Origin: Sandaracinus sp964481145
GTDB lineage: Bacteria > Myxococcota_A > Polyangia > Polyangiales > Sandaracinaceae
Assembly: GCA_964481145.1 (NCBI GenBank)
Contig: CAYZTA010000008.1
Coordinates: 1 to 64,000 of the forward strand
Length of the DNA stretch: 64,000 nt
Direction of reading: 5' to 3'
The position numbers were made by a program, and so were the translations under genes. This document shows, one piece after another, positions 39,984 through 47,800 of the stretch; positions within the stretch are counted from its first letter, which is position 1; each line of letters begins with the position of its first letter. The notes under the pieces are model-generated. The model had not been told where the DNA came from. It was given only the letters and a program-made list of their open reading frames with translations, and did no database searches.

Positions 39984-40267
39984 GAGGCCTTTCTCTGCCT
40001 TCGTTGCGCGCTCGATTCTTCCCAAGGGACCTCGGCGAGGCTCGCGAGAGAGAGCTCGTCGACCCAGTCTACGCCAGTCTCCGGGATTCGTCGGTACCCC
40101 TCGATGTAGGCGGCGACCTTCGCCGCGCGCGCCTCCTCGTCAAGGAGCGTGCGGAGCGCCCGACTGAACACGGCGCTGCGCGACTCGTTGGTGGTGCGAC
40201 GCAAGCGCTCTGCATGTGCGAGCAACTCTCCGTCTACCGTGATGGCGATCTTCTTCGTACGAGCCAT
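39980..40267 (-). CDS. Ribbon-helix-helix antitoxin partner of the MazF toxin
   Basis: 95 residues. The N terminus (KKIAITVDGELLAHAERLRR) is the DNA-binding strand and first helix of an RHH/CopG-type fold, followed by SRSAVFSRALRTLLDEEARA. The C-terminal acidic-aromatic stretch (GVDWVDELSLASLAEVPWEE) would bind the toxin. It sits first in the pair, as usual for autoregulated modules, behind a promoter-like region with an inverted repeat (40277-40306). Confidence 0.9.
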   Translation of the reverse strand: MARTKKIAITVDGELLAHAERLRRTTNESRSAVFSRALRTLLDEEARAAKVAAYIEGYRRIPETGVDWVDELSLASLAEVPWEESSAQRRQRKAS

Positions 40268-40276
40268 GAGAATACT

Positions 40277-40306
40277 TCATCATACCGTCAGGTTCTGACC
40301 ATGCAA
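40277..40306 (-). promoter_or_regulatory. Promoter/operator of the MazF pair
   Basis: On the minus strand a TATGAT -10 box (40279-40284) lies about a dozen bases upstream of the antitoxin ATG. Just upstream is an inverted repeat with 5-bp arms, GTCAG-GTT-CTGAC as read on plus (40287-40299), placed between the -10 and a poor -35 (TTGCAT). An RHH antitoxin binding here would block RNA polymerase. Inferred from position and symmetry. Confidence 0.5.
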
Positions 40307-40316
40307 GATCCAATGG

Positions 40317-40448
40317 ATGGGGCGATTCAGCATCGCGCTCCTCATGCTCGCGATCGTGACGGGGCTGGCGATGATGATCGCAGAGCGATGGAGTGAGTTT
40401 CGCGCTCGTGGCGCGTCTCGTGACGATCAACGATCCAACGTTCGTTGA
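40317..40448 (+). CDS. Possible 43-aa single-span membrane peptide or gene remnant
   Basis: ATG 40317 opens a 43-codon frame: a hydrophobic segment (FSIALLMLAIVTGLAMMIA), then RWSEFRARGA and a basic tail. The RWSEFRARGA segment is repeated at 39607-39633 on the other side of the MazF pair. No good ribosome-binding site is seen. It may be a small membrane protein or the end of a decayed gene. Confidence 0.3.
   Translation: MGRFSIALLMLAIVTGLAMMIAERWSEFRARGASRDDQRSNVR
40389..40415 (+). repeat. Right copy of 27-bp repeat flanking the MazF pair
   Basis: Direct repeat of 39607-39633 (25 of 27 identical). It lies inside the small 40317-40448 frame. The unit also contains an inverted repeat (CGCGC…GCGCG), so a hairpin-type element is an alternative explanation. 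Confidence 0.6.
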
Positions 40449-40522
40449 TTTCAGAACGTCATCGCGTCTTCGTGAAGCTTGTTCGTAACGGACGACCGCC
40501 CAAGAGCTCAAACGGATTGTGA

Positions 40523-41617
40523 TTACTCGAACTCACATAGGAAGGCGTCTGCCAGTCCACTGCATACTCTGGTGTTCCAGAGGGCGCTGTGATGCGTGAA
40601 GAGGCACCCTCCTTCGTAACGGATGGCGAGGGATGATGTCTCCCAGCTTGTATATTCAAAGGGCTCTCCCGTGATCCACACAGGCGAACCAGGCGTCTCG
40701 CGCTCAGAGGCTCCAATCCAGGTCGAGATGACAGTGGCGCTCAAGATGGGTGTGACGAGCACCTGTTCTTCGGGCGTGGCCAAGGTCGCGAGATAGCCGC
40801 CCCGCGCTGCACATGAGGCTCTAGCGGCATCCCAGTTCAGTCGCTCTTGGTAACTCACGTAAGCATGTCCGTTCGCTGCGACGACCGATTGCTGCGCAAT
40901 GGATCTCTCGCAGACAAAGCCGTGATTCGTGGACTGGGGCACGGAATACATCGAGCCCTCCGAGTCCATCACCACCGCATAACCATCCTCGGTGGTGAGG
41001 GGCTCGCCAGCGGCCCATGGGGTCACCGGCAAAGGTTCGGTGAGGGGATGAACATCCAATCTAAAGCGACTCAGACTGCCGCTCGTCCAATAAAGATTGA
41101 TCCAATAATTCTCCACCCCCGGGAACACGGCTCGTATCGCCTCGTACTCTTGCACCGTTCCATGTTGGACGAGGCGCCCATGGAGACTGACGCAGGTGTT
41201 ACATGCGTTGCGAAAGACGATCGGGCCTTCGTGATAGCTGTAGCAGGTGCGCTGCTCACGCCAGTAAAAGCTGAGAGGAGAAAGATCTCCGCATCGATTG
41301 CAATCGACCGTGCACCCATCGCTATCATTCGTATTGCCATCGTCGCACGTCTCGACCTCCGCACGCACGAAGCCGTCTCCACACCTCGCTCGCACGCATG
41401 TGCTCAGGCATCCATCCGTGTCGAGCTCATTGCCGTCATCACACTCTTCCTCGGAATCGACGATTCCGTTGCCGCAGCTCAGTGCGGCATCTGCAGTCTC
41501 GGCCATCGCATCGGGCACATCAGGCGTGTTCCCATCTCCAGTCTTCATGTAATCGATGCGACCACATGCGGACAGGAGAAGGAACACCATCGTCTTGGTG
41601 AGCGCACGATATCTCAA
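40523..41617 (-). CDS. Lipoprotein with two DUF4215 repeats and two C-type-lectin-like domains
   Basis: 364 residues. Lipobox LLSAC with Cys 18, Asp/Pro/Ala-rich spacer, two DUF4215 units (CGNGIVDSEEECDDGNELD and CGDGFVRAEVETCDDGN), then two lectin-like domains of about 130 residues each. The first has CYSYHEGPIVFRNACNTC and ends near GFVCE; the second has the clearer pattern WDAARASCAARGGYLATL, WIGASERE and NTRVC…AFLCEFE. A carbohydrate- or protein-binding surface role follows from the family; the ligand is not predictable. Third-position G+C is lower than in neighbouring housekeeping genes. Confidence 0.87.
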   Translation of the reverse strand: MRYRALTKTMVFLLLSACGRIDYMKTGDGNTPDVPDAMAETADAALSCGNGIVDSEEECDDGNELDTDGCLSTCVRARCGDGFVRAEVETCDDGNTNDSDGCTVDCNRCGDLSPLSFYWREQRTCYSYHEGPIVFRNACNTCVSLHGRLVQHGTVQEYEAIRAVFPGVENYWINLYWTSGSLSRFRLDVHPLTEPLPVTPWAAGEPLTTEDGYAVVMDSEGSMYSVPQSTNHGFVCERSIAQQSVVAANGHAYVSYQERLNWDAARASCAARGGYLATLATPEEQVLVTPILSATVISTWIGASERETPGSPVWITGEPFEYTSWETSSLAIRYEGGCLFTHHSALWNTRVCSGLADAFLCEFE

Positions 41618-41671
41618 CGTGAGACACCTCCGCCGTGCTCCATCAAAGCACGATGTTCGAGCACCATACCA

Positions 41672-42550
41672 TTACCTCTCTTCGCGATTCAACGATCCCT
41701 GCGAGAGTTCGCTCGCCTCCGACGAATCTCCGTCGCTCTCGTCGCCTTCGTCCACGTCGTTCGCCGCGCTCGGCTTGCGCTTGCGAGACTTCGCATAGAG
41801 CGAGGGCGAGAACGCGTCCATATCACCCTCGTCCCACCTCACGAAGCTGACTGCGCGACGGATCCGATCATACATGCTGACGAGGTGCGAGAACGCGCGC
41901 TGCCGCATGTCGGTCGCGCCGCCAGACTTCGGCAGCGGTTGCTCGGACAGGGCGAGCAGCAGGCTCGGGCCGATCGAAGCCGCCTCATTCATCTGAGCGA
42001 GGGTGATCGCCGTCTTGTCGTGGATCTCGCTCCAGCTCTGACTGAAGAGCGCCGCGAGCGCGACCAGATCGGTCGCCTTGTCGAGGTTGCCCGAACCTTC
42101 GCGGATGCGCGCGACGGCCATCGCGTCGACGAGCTCTGCGTCGGCCAACGCATCCGCGGCTTTCAGGAGCTTCGCGCGCAATGACGTCGCTCGATCGAGC
42201 AGCTCTTTGGTGGTCTCACCGCTCTTGCTGGGCAGAGTGATCAGGTGCGCGTACCAGGCGCCGAGAGCGGCCTGGCGGAGCCCGTCGACGATGGCGGTGG
42301 GCGGGTTCTTCATCTCGGCTTCCATCGCCGGCAACAGCAAACGGACGCGTGGTTCGGCGCCGAGGATCGTGGCGACAGCGCGTGGGATGTCGAGGTTGAT
42401 CGAGATGAGTGCCGTTGCAGGGAGCTTCGCGTAGTCGGCCTCGAGTGCCTCGAAGGCCTTCGCGGCCGGCGCGAGATCCGACGGGCGATCGACGGGCATC
42501 GGATGGGGCCTCTTCTTGGATTTGGTGATGTGCGGGTGGCGCTCGGGCAT
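41672..42550 (-). CDS. Hypothetical helical protein with acidic C terminus
   Basis: 292 residues from ATG 42550 (GAAGGAAGA upstream). A basic start (PERHPHITKSKKRPHP), a long Ala/Leu-rich helical middle (LLDRATSLRAKLLKAADALA and similar), then a Lys/Arg patch (YAKSRKRKPSA) and a highly acidic Ser/Glu/Asp tail. No TM or signal peptide. I do not recognise the family. The 54-bp gap to the lectin-like gene on the same strand allows co-transcription. Confidence 0.7.
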   Translation of the reverse strand: MPERHPHITKSKKRPHPMPVDRPSDLAPAAKAFEALEADYAKLPATALISINLDIPRAVATILGAEPRVRLLLPAMEAEMKNPPTAIVDGLRQAALGAWYAHLITLPSKSGETTKELLDRATSLRAKLLKAADALADAELVDAMAVARIREGSGNLDKATDLVALAALFSQSWSEIHDKTAITLAQMNEAASIGPSLLLALSEQPLPKSGGATDMRQRAFSHLVSMYDRIRRAVSFVRWDEGDMDAFSPSLYAKSRKRKPSAANDVDEGDESDGDSSEASELSQGSLNREER

Positions 42551-42693
42551 CGTGGTCTTCCTTCTCCAAGGGGCCCCGATGATCGATGGCGTGCGGCCGC
42601 TGCGTCGGCCCCCCTCACGCAACAGGCGCCGTGAACGTCGCGCGCTCTCGCGATCGCGTCAAGGAGGCATGCGTTGCGTTTTGGGAGCCGGTG

Positions 42694-42712
42694 AAGGCTC
42701 CCCGGGAGCCTT
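42694..42712. repeat. Perfect 9-bp inverted repeat AAGGCTCCC-C-GGGAGCCTT
   Basis: The arms 42694-42702 and 42704-42712 are exact complements with a single C between them. It belongs to the GGCTCCC cluster. It could be a protein-binding site or mobile-element debris; no T-run follows, so a terminator is unlikely. Confidence 0.55.
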
Positions 42713-42969
42713 TCGCAAGCGCTTTTGCGTCGCAGGTAGCTCCCGAGGAGCCGATCGAGGCCCCACGAGCGGCTCCCGATTGATGTGGGGAGCCCAAATG
42801 AACGCCGCGCACGCGGTGACGACGCTCCGGGATGCTTTTCTAGCGGCGAATGCGTCTACAGAAGGCTCCCGAACGCGAAGATCAATGCCGACGAGGTGTG
42901 TTCGAGGCTCCGGGGAATGAATTTCTGCGCCGCTCGCGTGCTCTCGAGGCTCCCGGAATCGGCAAATCA

Positions 42970-43013
42970 CAGGCCTGATGCGTTCGATTTAGCTCCGGGG
43001 TGTATAAACTCAT
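42970..43013 (+). pseudogene. Decayed copy of the uvrA 5' end
   Basis: Ungapped alignment with 44862-44905 gives 34 of 44 identical bases; the core from the ATG (42978) matches 22 of 25. Read in the uvrA frame it starts M-R-S-I but has stops at codons 5 and 10, so it is not coding. It marks one side of a 1.85-kb segment holding the HEAT and Doc/AbrB genes. Confidence 0.6.
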
Positions 43014-43039
43014 GGATAGGTGAATACGTTGGGACCCAA

Positions 43040-44113
43040 ATGAGCACACTGAACACAGAAGGTGATCTGGCTCGAGCGATCGAACAAATCCGCGTTCGGG
43101 GAAACCTCATGGATGCTCAGCGCGTCCGTGAACTTGCGGATCGGTACAGGGCTGAGGCGGTACCTTTTCTTCGAGATGCCACTCGAGACGGGTCTCCTTC
43201 GGTCGTTGCCGCGGCTATTCAGGCGCTCGCACGAGTTGACCCCGAGAATGTGGCTGAGCGTGCTTTCGCCATTCTCACCATGCCAGGCCAAGACTCCGAT
43301 GCCCGCGCAGCGGCCGCGGAAGCTCTGTCTCAGGTTCATAGTGAGTTGGCACTCACTGTCCTGATTCAAGCCACTGTGGACAGTCCCCTCGTTTCGGACT
43401 CGGCGATTCGTGCCCTTCACGAGCACCGGAGCACACGCGCGACTGTTCGGATCCGCGAGCACTTGCGATCGATCCTAGATGATCTCGGGCGCTCGAGGGT
43501 GGGAACGACGACCGAAGAAGACGAACAATTCTCGATGGGTCGTCGTACCAGGGCCGCTCTAGGTCTTTTGGGACTCCTCGTGCAGCGATCGTACTCAGAC
43601 ATGGAGGCGGAGCTGTTCTCCTTATGGCGCACACATCCCGATATCGTCGTGAAAGCGGCGGCGGCTCGTGGGCTCTTGGACGGTTCTATCGACAACGCAT
43701 ATGCAGTCCTGATCGAAGGCCTTCCCGGTGGAAACGAAGGGTACCCCCACGAACCGCTGGGGGAACTTGAGAACGGAGGAGTACGGCTCATCTTGGCCGA
43801 TGCTGCATACGTTGTGCTTCTCGGTGCTTCTCCATCCGATGCTTTCAGTCGACTGTCGTCGCTGTTCGACGTTGAGAAGCTAGGCGATTGGTTCGGCAAC
43901 AAGCGCGCTGAGATCATCCTTCTTCTCCTCCTTGGCCAAGTGGGTTGGAACCCAACCTCTTGGCTGTGGGGCTATGCTGACGAGTTGCATCGACGAGGCG
44001 TTCTGCCGGATGCCCGATGGCAAGCTCTCGGTTCTCGATTGGAGAGCGGCTCTCAGGTGTTGCAAGGTTTGGCCGCCGAGCTACGAGCGAGACTCTCGAC
44101 TCAGGCGCGATGA
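43040..44113 (+). CDS. HEAT-repeat-like protein
   Basis: 357 residues from ATG 43040; the frame is open upstream to 42785 but runs through the uvrA remnant and non-coding DNA. The N-terminal half shows paired-helix repeats (SPSVVAAAIQALARVDPENV, DARAAAAEALSQVHSEL, SDSAIRALHEHRS). The C-terminal half is different (LILADAAYVVLLG, WNPTSWLWGYADELHRRG). No signal or TM. Codon choice is less GC-biased than in uvrA, which fits acquisition from elsewhere. Convergent with the Doc toxin gene (35 bp between stops). Function unknown; HEAT repeats usually mean protein binding. Confidence 0.78.
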   Translation: MSTLNTEGDLARAIEQIRVRGNLMDAQRVRELADRYRAEAVPFLRDATRDGSPSVVAAAIQALARVDPENVAERAFAILTMPGQDSDARAAAAEALSQVHSELALTVLIQATVDSPLVSDSAIRALHEHRSTRATVRIREHLRSILDDLGRSRVGTTTEEDEQFSMGRRTRAALGLLGLLVQRSYSDMEAELFSLWRTHPDIVVKAAAARGLLDGSIDNAYAVLIEGLPGGNEGYPHEPLGELENGGVRLILADAAYVVLLGASPSDAFSRLSSLFDVEKLGDWFGNKRAEIILLLLLGQVGWNPTSWLWGYADELHRRGVLPDARWQALGSRLESGSQVLQGLAAELRARLSTQAR

Positions 44114-44148
44114 CGTGCAGGTGAGTGGCGGAGTAGGAGCCGGCAGGC

Positions 44149-44541
44149 TTATTCGTCAAGCGCGACGAGTCGCTGCCGAAACCAAATCGCGAGCGATTCC
44201 GACTCGAGCTCACCTCGCGCCGTGCTCAGCGTGAGCTCTTCGAGTTCTTTCTGCGTCGCATGCACGCGTGCGCCGTGGGCGAGCAGCATGAGCTGGGCAC
44301 CGGCGAGAGCGACACGCTTATTGCCGTCGACGAAGGGATGGTTCACCGCGAGTGAGTGCATGAGAGCGGCGGCCTTGGAAGCAAGATCAGGATAGAGGTC
44401 TTCGCCACCAAACGTCGCCGATGGACGAGCGATCGCGGCTTCCAATCCGCCGCGATCTCGCAATCCGGAGGCACCCCCGAAGACTTCAATCAGTCGCGAG
44501 TGCAACTCGATCAGCTGCGGAAGCGCAAGATAGACGATCAC
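44149..44541 (-). CDS. doc: Doc-family toxin (Fic fold)
   Basis: 130 residues. The active motif HPFVDGNKR is the Doc variant of the Fic motif HxFx(D/E)GNxR. The rest (GLRDRGGLEAAIARP, DLASKAAALMHSLAVN) is typical of Doc. By family knowledge Doc phosphorylates elongation factor Tu and stops translation. The GTG start overlaps the antitoxin stop (GTGA), so production is coupled. Confidence 0.94.
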   Translation of the reverse strand: MIVYLALPQLIELHSRLIEVFGGASGLRDRGGLEAAIARPSATFGGEDLYPDLASKAAALMHSLAVNHPFVDGNKRVALAGAQLMLLAHGARVHATQKELEELTLSTARGELESESLAIWFRQRLVALDE

Positions 44542-44783
44542 TTGGCGAGCTTTGCGTAAGCCACGGCGTTCTCACGAAGCAGTCGGTCGATGTCGGCCTT
44601 GACGCGCGGAGTGACCTGACCCCCCTCGTAGTGCTTCATGCCAGGTCGAATGGTCACGACCTTCGTGAGCGGATGAATGGTGACGTCGACCTCGTCACCC
44701 TTCTGAAGTCCGAGCTCCTGCACGACTTCAGAGGGAAGGGTGACCGCGAGCGAGCCGCCGGTGGCGACGATTTTTCTCTGCAC
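44538..44783 (-). CDS. AbrB/MazE-type antitoxin of the Doc pair
   Basis: 81 residues. The N terminus is a SpoVT-AbrB swapped-hairpin domain (GGSLAVTLPSEVVQELGLQK then GDEVDVTIHP). The C-terminal helix would cap the toxin. Doc is most often paired with Phd; an AbrB-type partner is a known but less common pairing. The GTG start directly abuts the operator palindrome, leaving no room for a Shine-Dalgarno sequence. Confidence 0.88.
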   Translation of the reverse strand: MQRKIVATGGSLAVTLPSEVVQELGLQKGDEVDVTIHPLTKVVTIRPGMKHYEGGQVTPRVKADIDRLLRENAVAYAKLAK

Positions 44784-44802
44784 GTCAGTATGCTGTACTG
44801 AC
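44784..44802. promoter_or_regulatory. Palindromic operator of the Doc/AbrB pair
   Basis: Perfect 7-bp arms GTCAGTA and TACTGAC separated by TGCTG. The palindrome begins at the base immediately upstream of the antitoxin GTG. A CATACT -10-like hexamer lies within it on the minus strand, so a leaderless transcript repressed by its own product is plausible. It is also 67 bp from the divergent uvrA start and could affect that promoter. Confidence 0.6.
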
Positions 44803-44869
44803 GCAATCCACGGAGCAAGCGATTTACGCGCCGGCGCGACCTCCCAATTCGAGGTAACCCACAGGCCCC

Positions 44870-47800
44870 ATGCGTCCGATTCATCTCCGGGGTGCTCGAA
44901 CCCATAACTTGCAAAGCATCGATCTCGACCTCGATGCCGGCGGCCTCATCGCGATCGTGGGGCCGTCCGGTGCGGGCAAATCGTCGCTCGCGTTCGGGAC
45001 GCTTTATGCCGAGGGCCAGCGTCGCTATGTCGAGAGCTTCAGCGCGTATGCGCGGCAGTTTCTAGAGCGCCTCGAGCGACCGCCGGTGGATCTCCTCGAG
45101 CCGGTCGCGGCCGGCATCGCGGTCGACCGTCAGGCGCCCGTGCGGACGAGCCGATCGACGGTCGGCACGATGACCGAGATCGCCGATTACGCGAAGAGCC
45201 TCTGGGCGCGCGCATCCGAGCTCCATTGTCGACAATGCGGCGAGCGCGTGACGCGCGATGTGCCGGAGGCGATCGCCGAGGCGCTGCTCTCGGCGCATCG
45301 CGGCGCGCGAATGACGATCACGTATCCCGTCGAGGTGCGCGATGCCGAGGGCTTCCTCGCGGTGCGGGAGGCGCTCCACGGCGCAGGCTATCGACGCGTG
45401 CTCGTGAATGGCGAGATGCGCGATCTCGATGACGTGCCGCCGAGCGCGGTGCTCGGGGAGATGGTCGCGAAGCCCAAGAAGACCGCGAAAAAGGCCAGCA
45501 AAAAAACAAAGAAGAAGAGAGCCGCAGAGGCGCCCGAGGCGCCGAGCGCGGTGATGGAGGTGGTGGCGGATCGCGCGGCGCTTCGCGACGAAGAGCGCGG
45601 ACGGCTCGTCGAGTCGATCGAAGCCGCGATGGAGCGAGGTCATGGTCGCGTGTCGGTCGCGCTCGAGCACGGCGAGACCATGCGCTATTCGCGCTCGCTC
45701 CATTGCGCGCGCTGTGATCTCTCGTATCGAGATGCGAGCCCCGGGCTCTTCTCGTTCAACAGCGCGGTCGGCGCATGTGAGACGTGTCGCGGCTTTGGTC
45801 GGGTGATCGGCGTCGATTGGGGCAAGGTGCTCCCCGATCCGCGATTGACGCTGTCGAACGGCGCGATCGCGCCGTGGCGAGGGAAGTCGACGGGGTGGGA
45901 GAGGCGTGCGCTCGTCAAGCATGCGCGCGCCGCGAAGGTGCCGCTCGATGTGCCGCTCTCCGAGCTCACGGAAGAGCAGAGAACGTGGCTCCTCGAAGGA
46001 GACGCGCTCGGGTATCCGCGGGGGTGGTTCGGGTTGCGCGCGTGGTTCACGTGGCTCGAGTCGCGCGCGTACAAGATGCATGTCCGCGTCTTGCTGTCGC
46101 GCTATCGGAGCTACGACGATTGCACCGCGTGTGGTGGTGCGCGGCTCAAGCCCGAGGCGCGGCTCTGGAAGATCGATGGTCTCGCGGTGTCGGATTTTCT
46201 GGGGCTCCCTGCGGCGCAGGCGAGCGCATTCCTCGAGCGCCTCGAGCCCCGCTTCGAGGCAGATCATGCGACGGCGCTCCTATTGCGCGAGTGTCGAGAT
46301 CGATTGCGCACCCTCGAAGACGTGGGGCTCGGGTATCTCACACTCGATCGCGCGTCCCGCACCCTGAGCGGCGGTGAATCGCAGCGGGTGGCGTTGACGA
46401 GCGCGCTCGCGTCGTCGCTTACGGGCGCGATGTTCGTGCTCGACGAGCCGACGGTCGGGCTTCATCCAAGCGATGTCGAGAAGCTCGTTCGGGTCATCGA
46501 GCGGCTCGCCAAGAGCGACAATCTCGTGCTGGTGGTCGAGCACGATCTCGATGTGATCCGCGTGGCCGATCGCGTGATCGAGCTCGGTCCGGGCGCGGGC
46601 GTGCATGGGGGAAAGGTCGTGTTCGATGGTTCTCCCTCCAAGCTCGCCACGGTCGATACGGCGACGGGCCGTGCGATGCGTGAGGAGGAAGGTGGCGATC
46701 GCGCGCGCCGTGATGCGCCGAGCTTCATCACGCTGCGAGGTGCGCGTGGAAACAATCTGCAAGGCGTCGACTTGCGGATTCCGATCGGCGCGATGACATG
46801 CGTGACTGGTCCAAGCGGTTCCGGCAAGAGCAGCCTCGTCCTCGAGACGCTCATGCCCGCGATGCAGCGCGCGCTCGGAGCGGGCAGCACCGACGCGCCT
46901 CTCGAATTCGATGCGCTCGAAGGGGCGACCCTCGTCTCGAGCATCATTCAGGTGGATCAGAGCCCACTGGGACGCACGTCGCGCGGCAATGCAGCGACGT
47001 ATCTCGGCGCGTGGGATTTGATCCGCGCGCGCTTCGTCCGTGAGCCACTCGCCAAAGAACGCGGCTACACCGCGGGGTTCTTCTCGTTCAATGTGGAGGG
47101 CGGACGCTGCGAGACGTGCCATGGCGATGGCGCCGAGACGGTCGAGATGCAGTTCCTCGCGGACGTGACGTTTTCGTGCCCTGACTGCGGTGGAAGACGC
47201 TTCGTGGGGCCGGTGCTCGATGTGGAGCATCGCGGCATGAACGTCGCTGATGTGCTCGAGCTGACGATCGCGCAGTCCATCGAGCGCTTCGAAGGCGATC
47301 CAAAGCTCCTCGCGCGGCTTTCGCCGATGGTCGATGTGGGCCTCGGATATCTGCGCTTTGGTCAGTCTCTGAACACGCTGAGCGGCGGTGAAGCGCAGCG
47401 GTTGAAGCTGGCGCTCGCGCTCGCGGAGAGCGTTCCCGGCTCGTTGATGATCTTGGATGAACCCACGGCAGGTCTTCACGCCGAAGATGTGCTCCCGCTC
47501 ATGAAGGTGCTCGAGCGCCTCGTTTCGCGCGGCGACACGGTGGTGGTCGTCGAGCACGACATGCGCGTGGCAGCTCGCGCGGATTACGTGGTGGACTTGG
47601 GTCCAGGTGCGGGGAGCGACGGCGGGCGCGTCGTGACGCACGGCACACCGGAGCAAGTCGCGAAGGCGCATGGATCCAAGACCGCGGCATACCTTGCGCG
47701 TGCGCTCGGGATCACTCGGAACCAAGAGGAGCGCGCCCGTGCTCCGCTCTCCAAGGGCGAGCTCTCGATCGACGCGACCCATATCGAGGTGGAGCGCGCG

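Larger units (their letters stand above)
42551..43039. other. 489-bp non-coding stretch with GGCTCCC motif cluster and uvrA remnant
   Basis: No credible gene is seen. GGCTCCC or its complement recurs at 42681, 42696, 42704, 42771, 42787 and 42864, with near matches at 42738 and 42906 and another exact one at 42948. One pair forms a perfect 9-bp inverted repeat with one central base (42694-42712). The right end holds a decayed copy of the uvrA start (42970-43013). Confidence 0.6.

Noticed and set aside
40847..42184. 445-codon plus-strand frame over the lectin-like gene and its neighbour
   Set aside because: It runs across the opposite strand of two genes and has no start signal or domain.
42785..43039. 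Upstream extension of the HEAT gene to 42785
   Set aside because: It runs through the GGCTCCC cluster and the uvrA remnant, and repeats begin only after ATG 43040.
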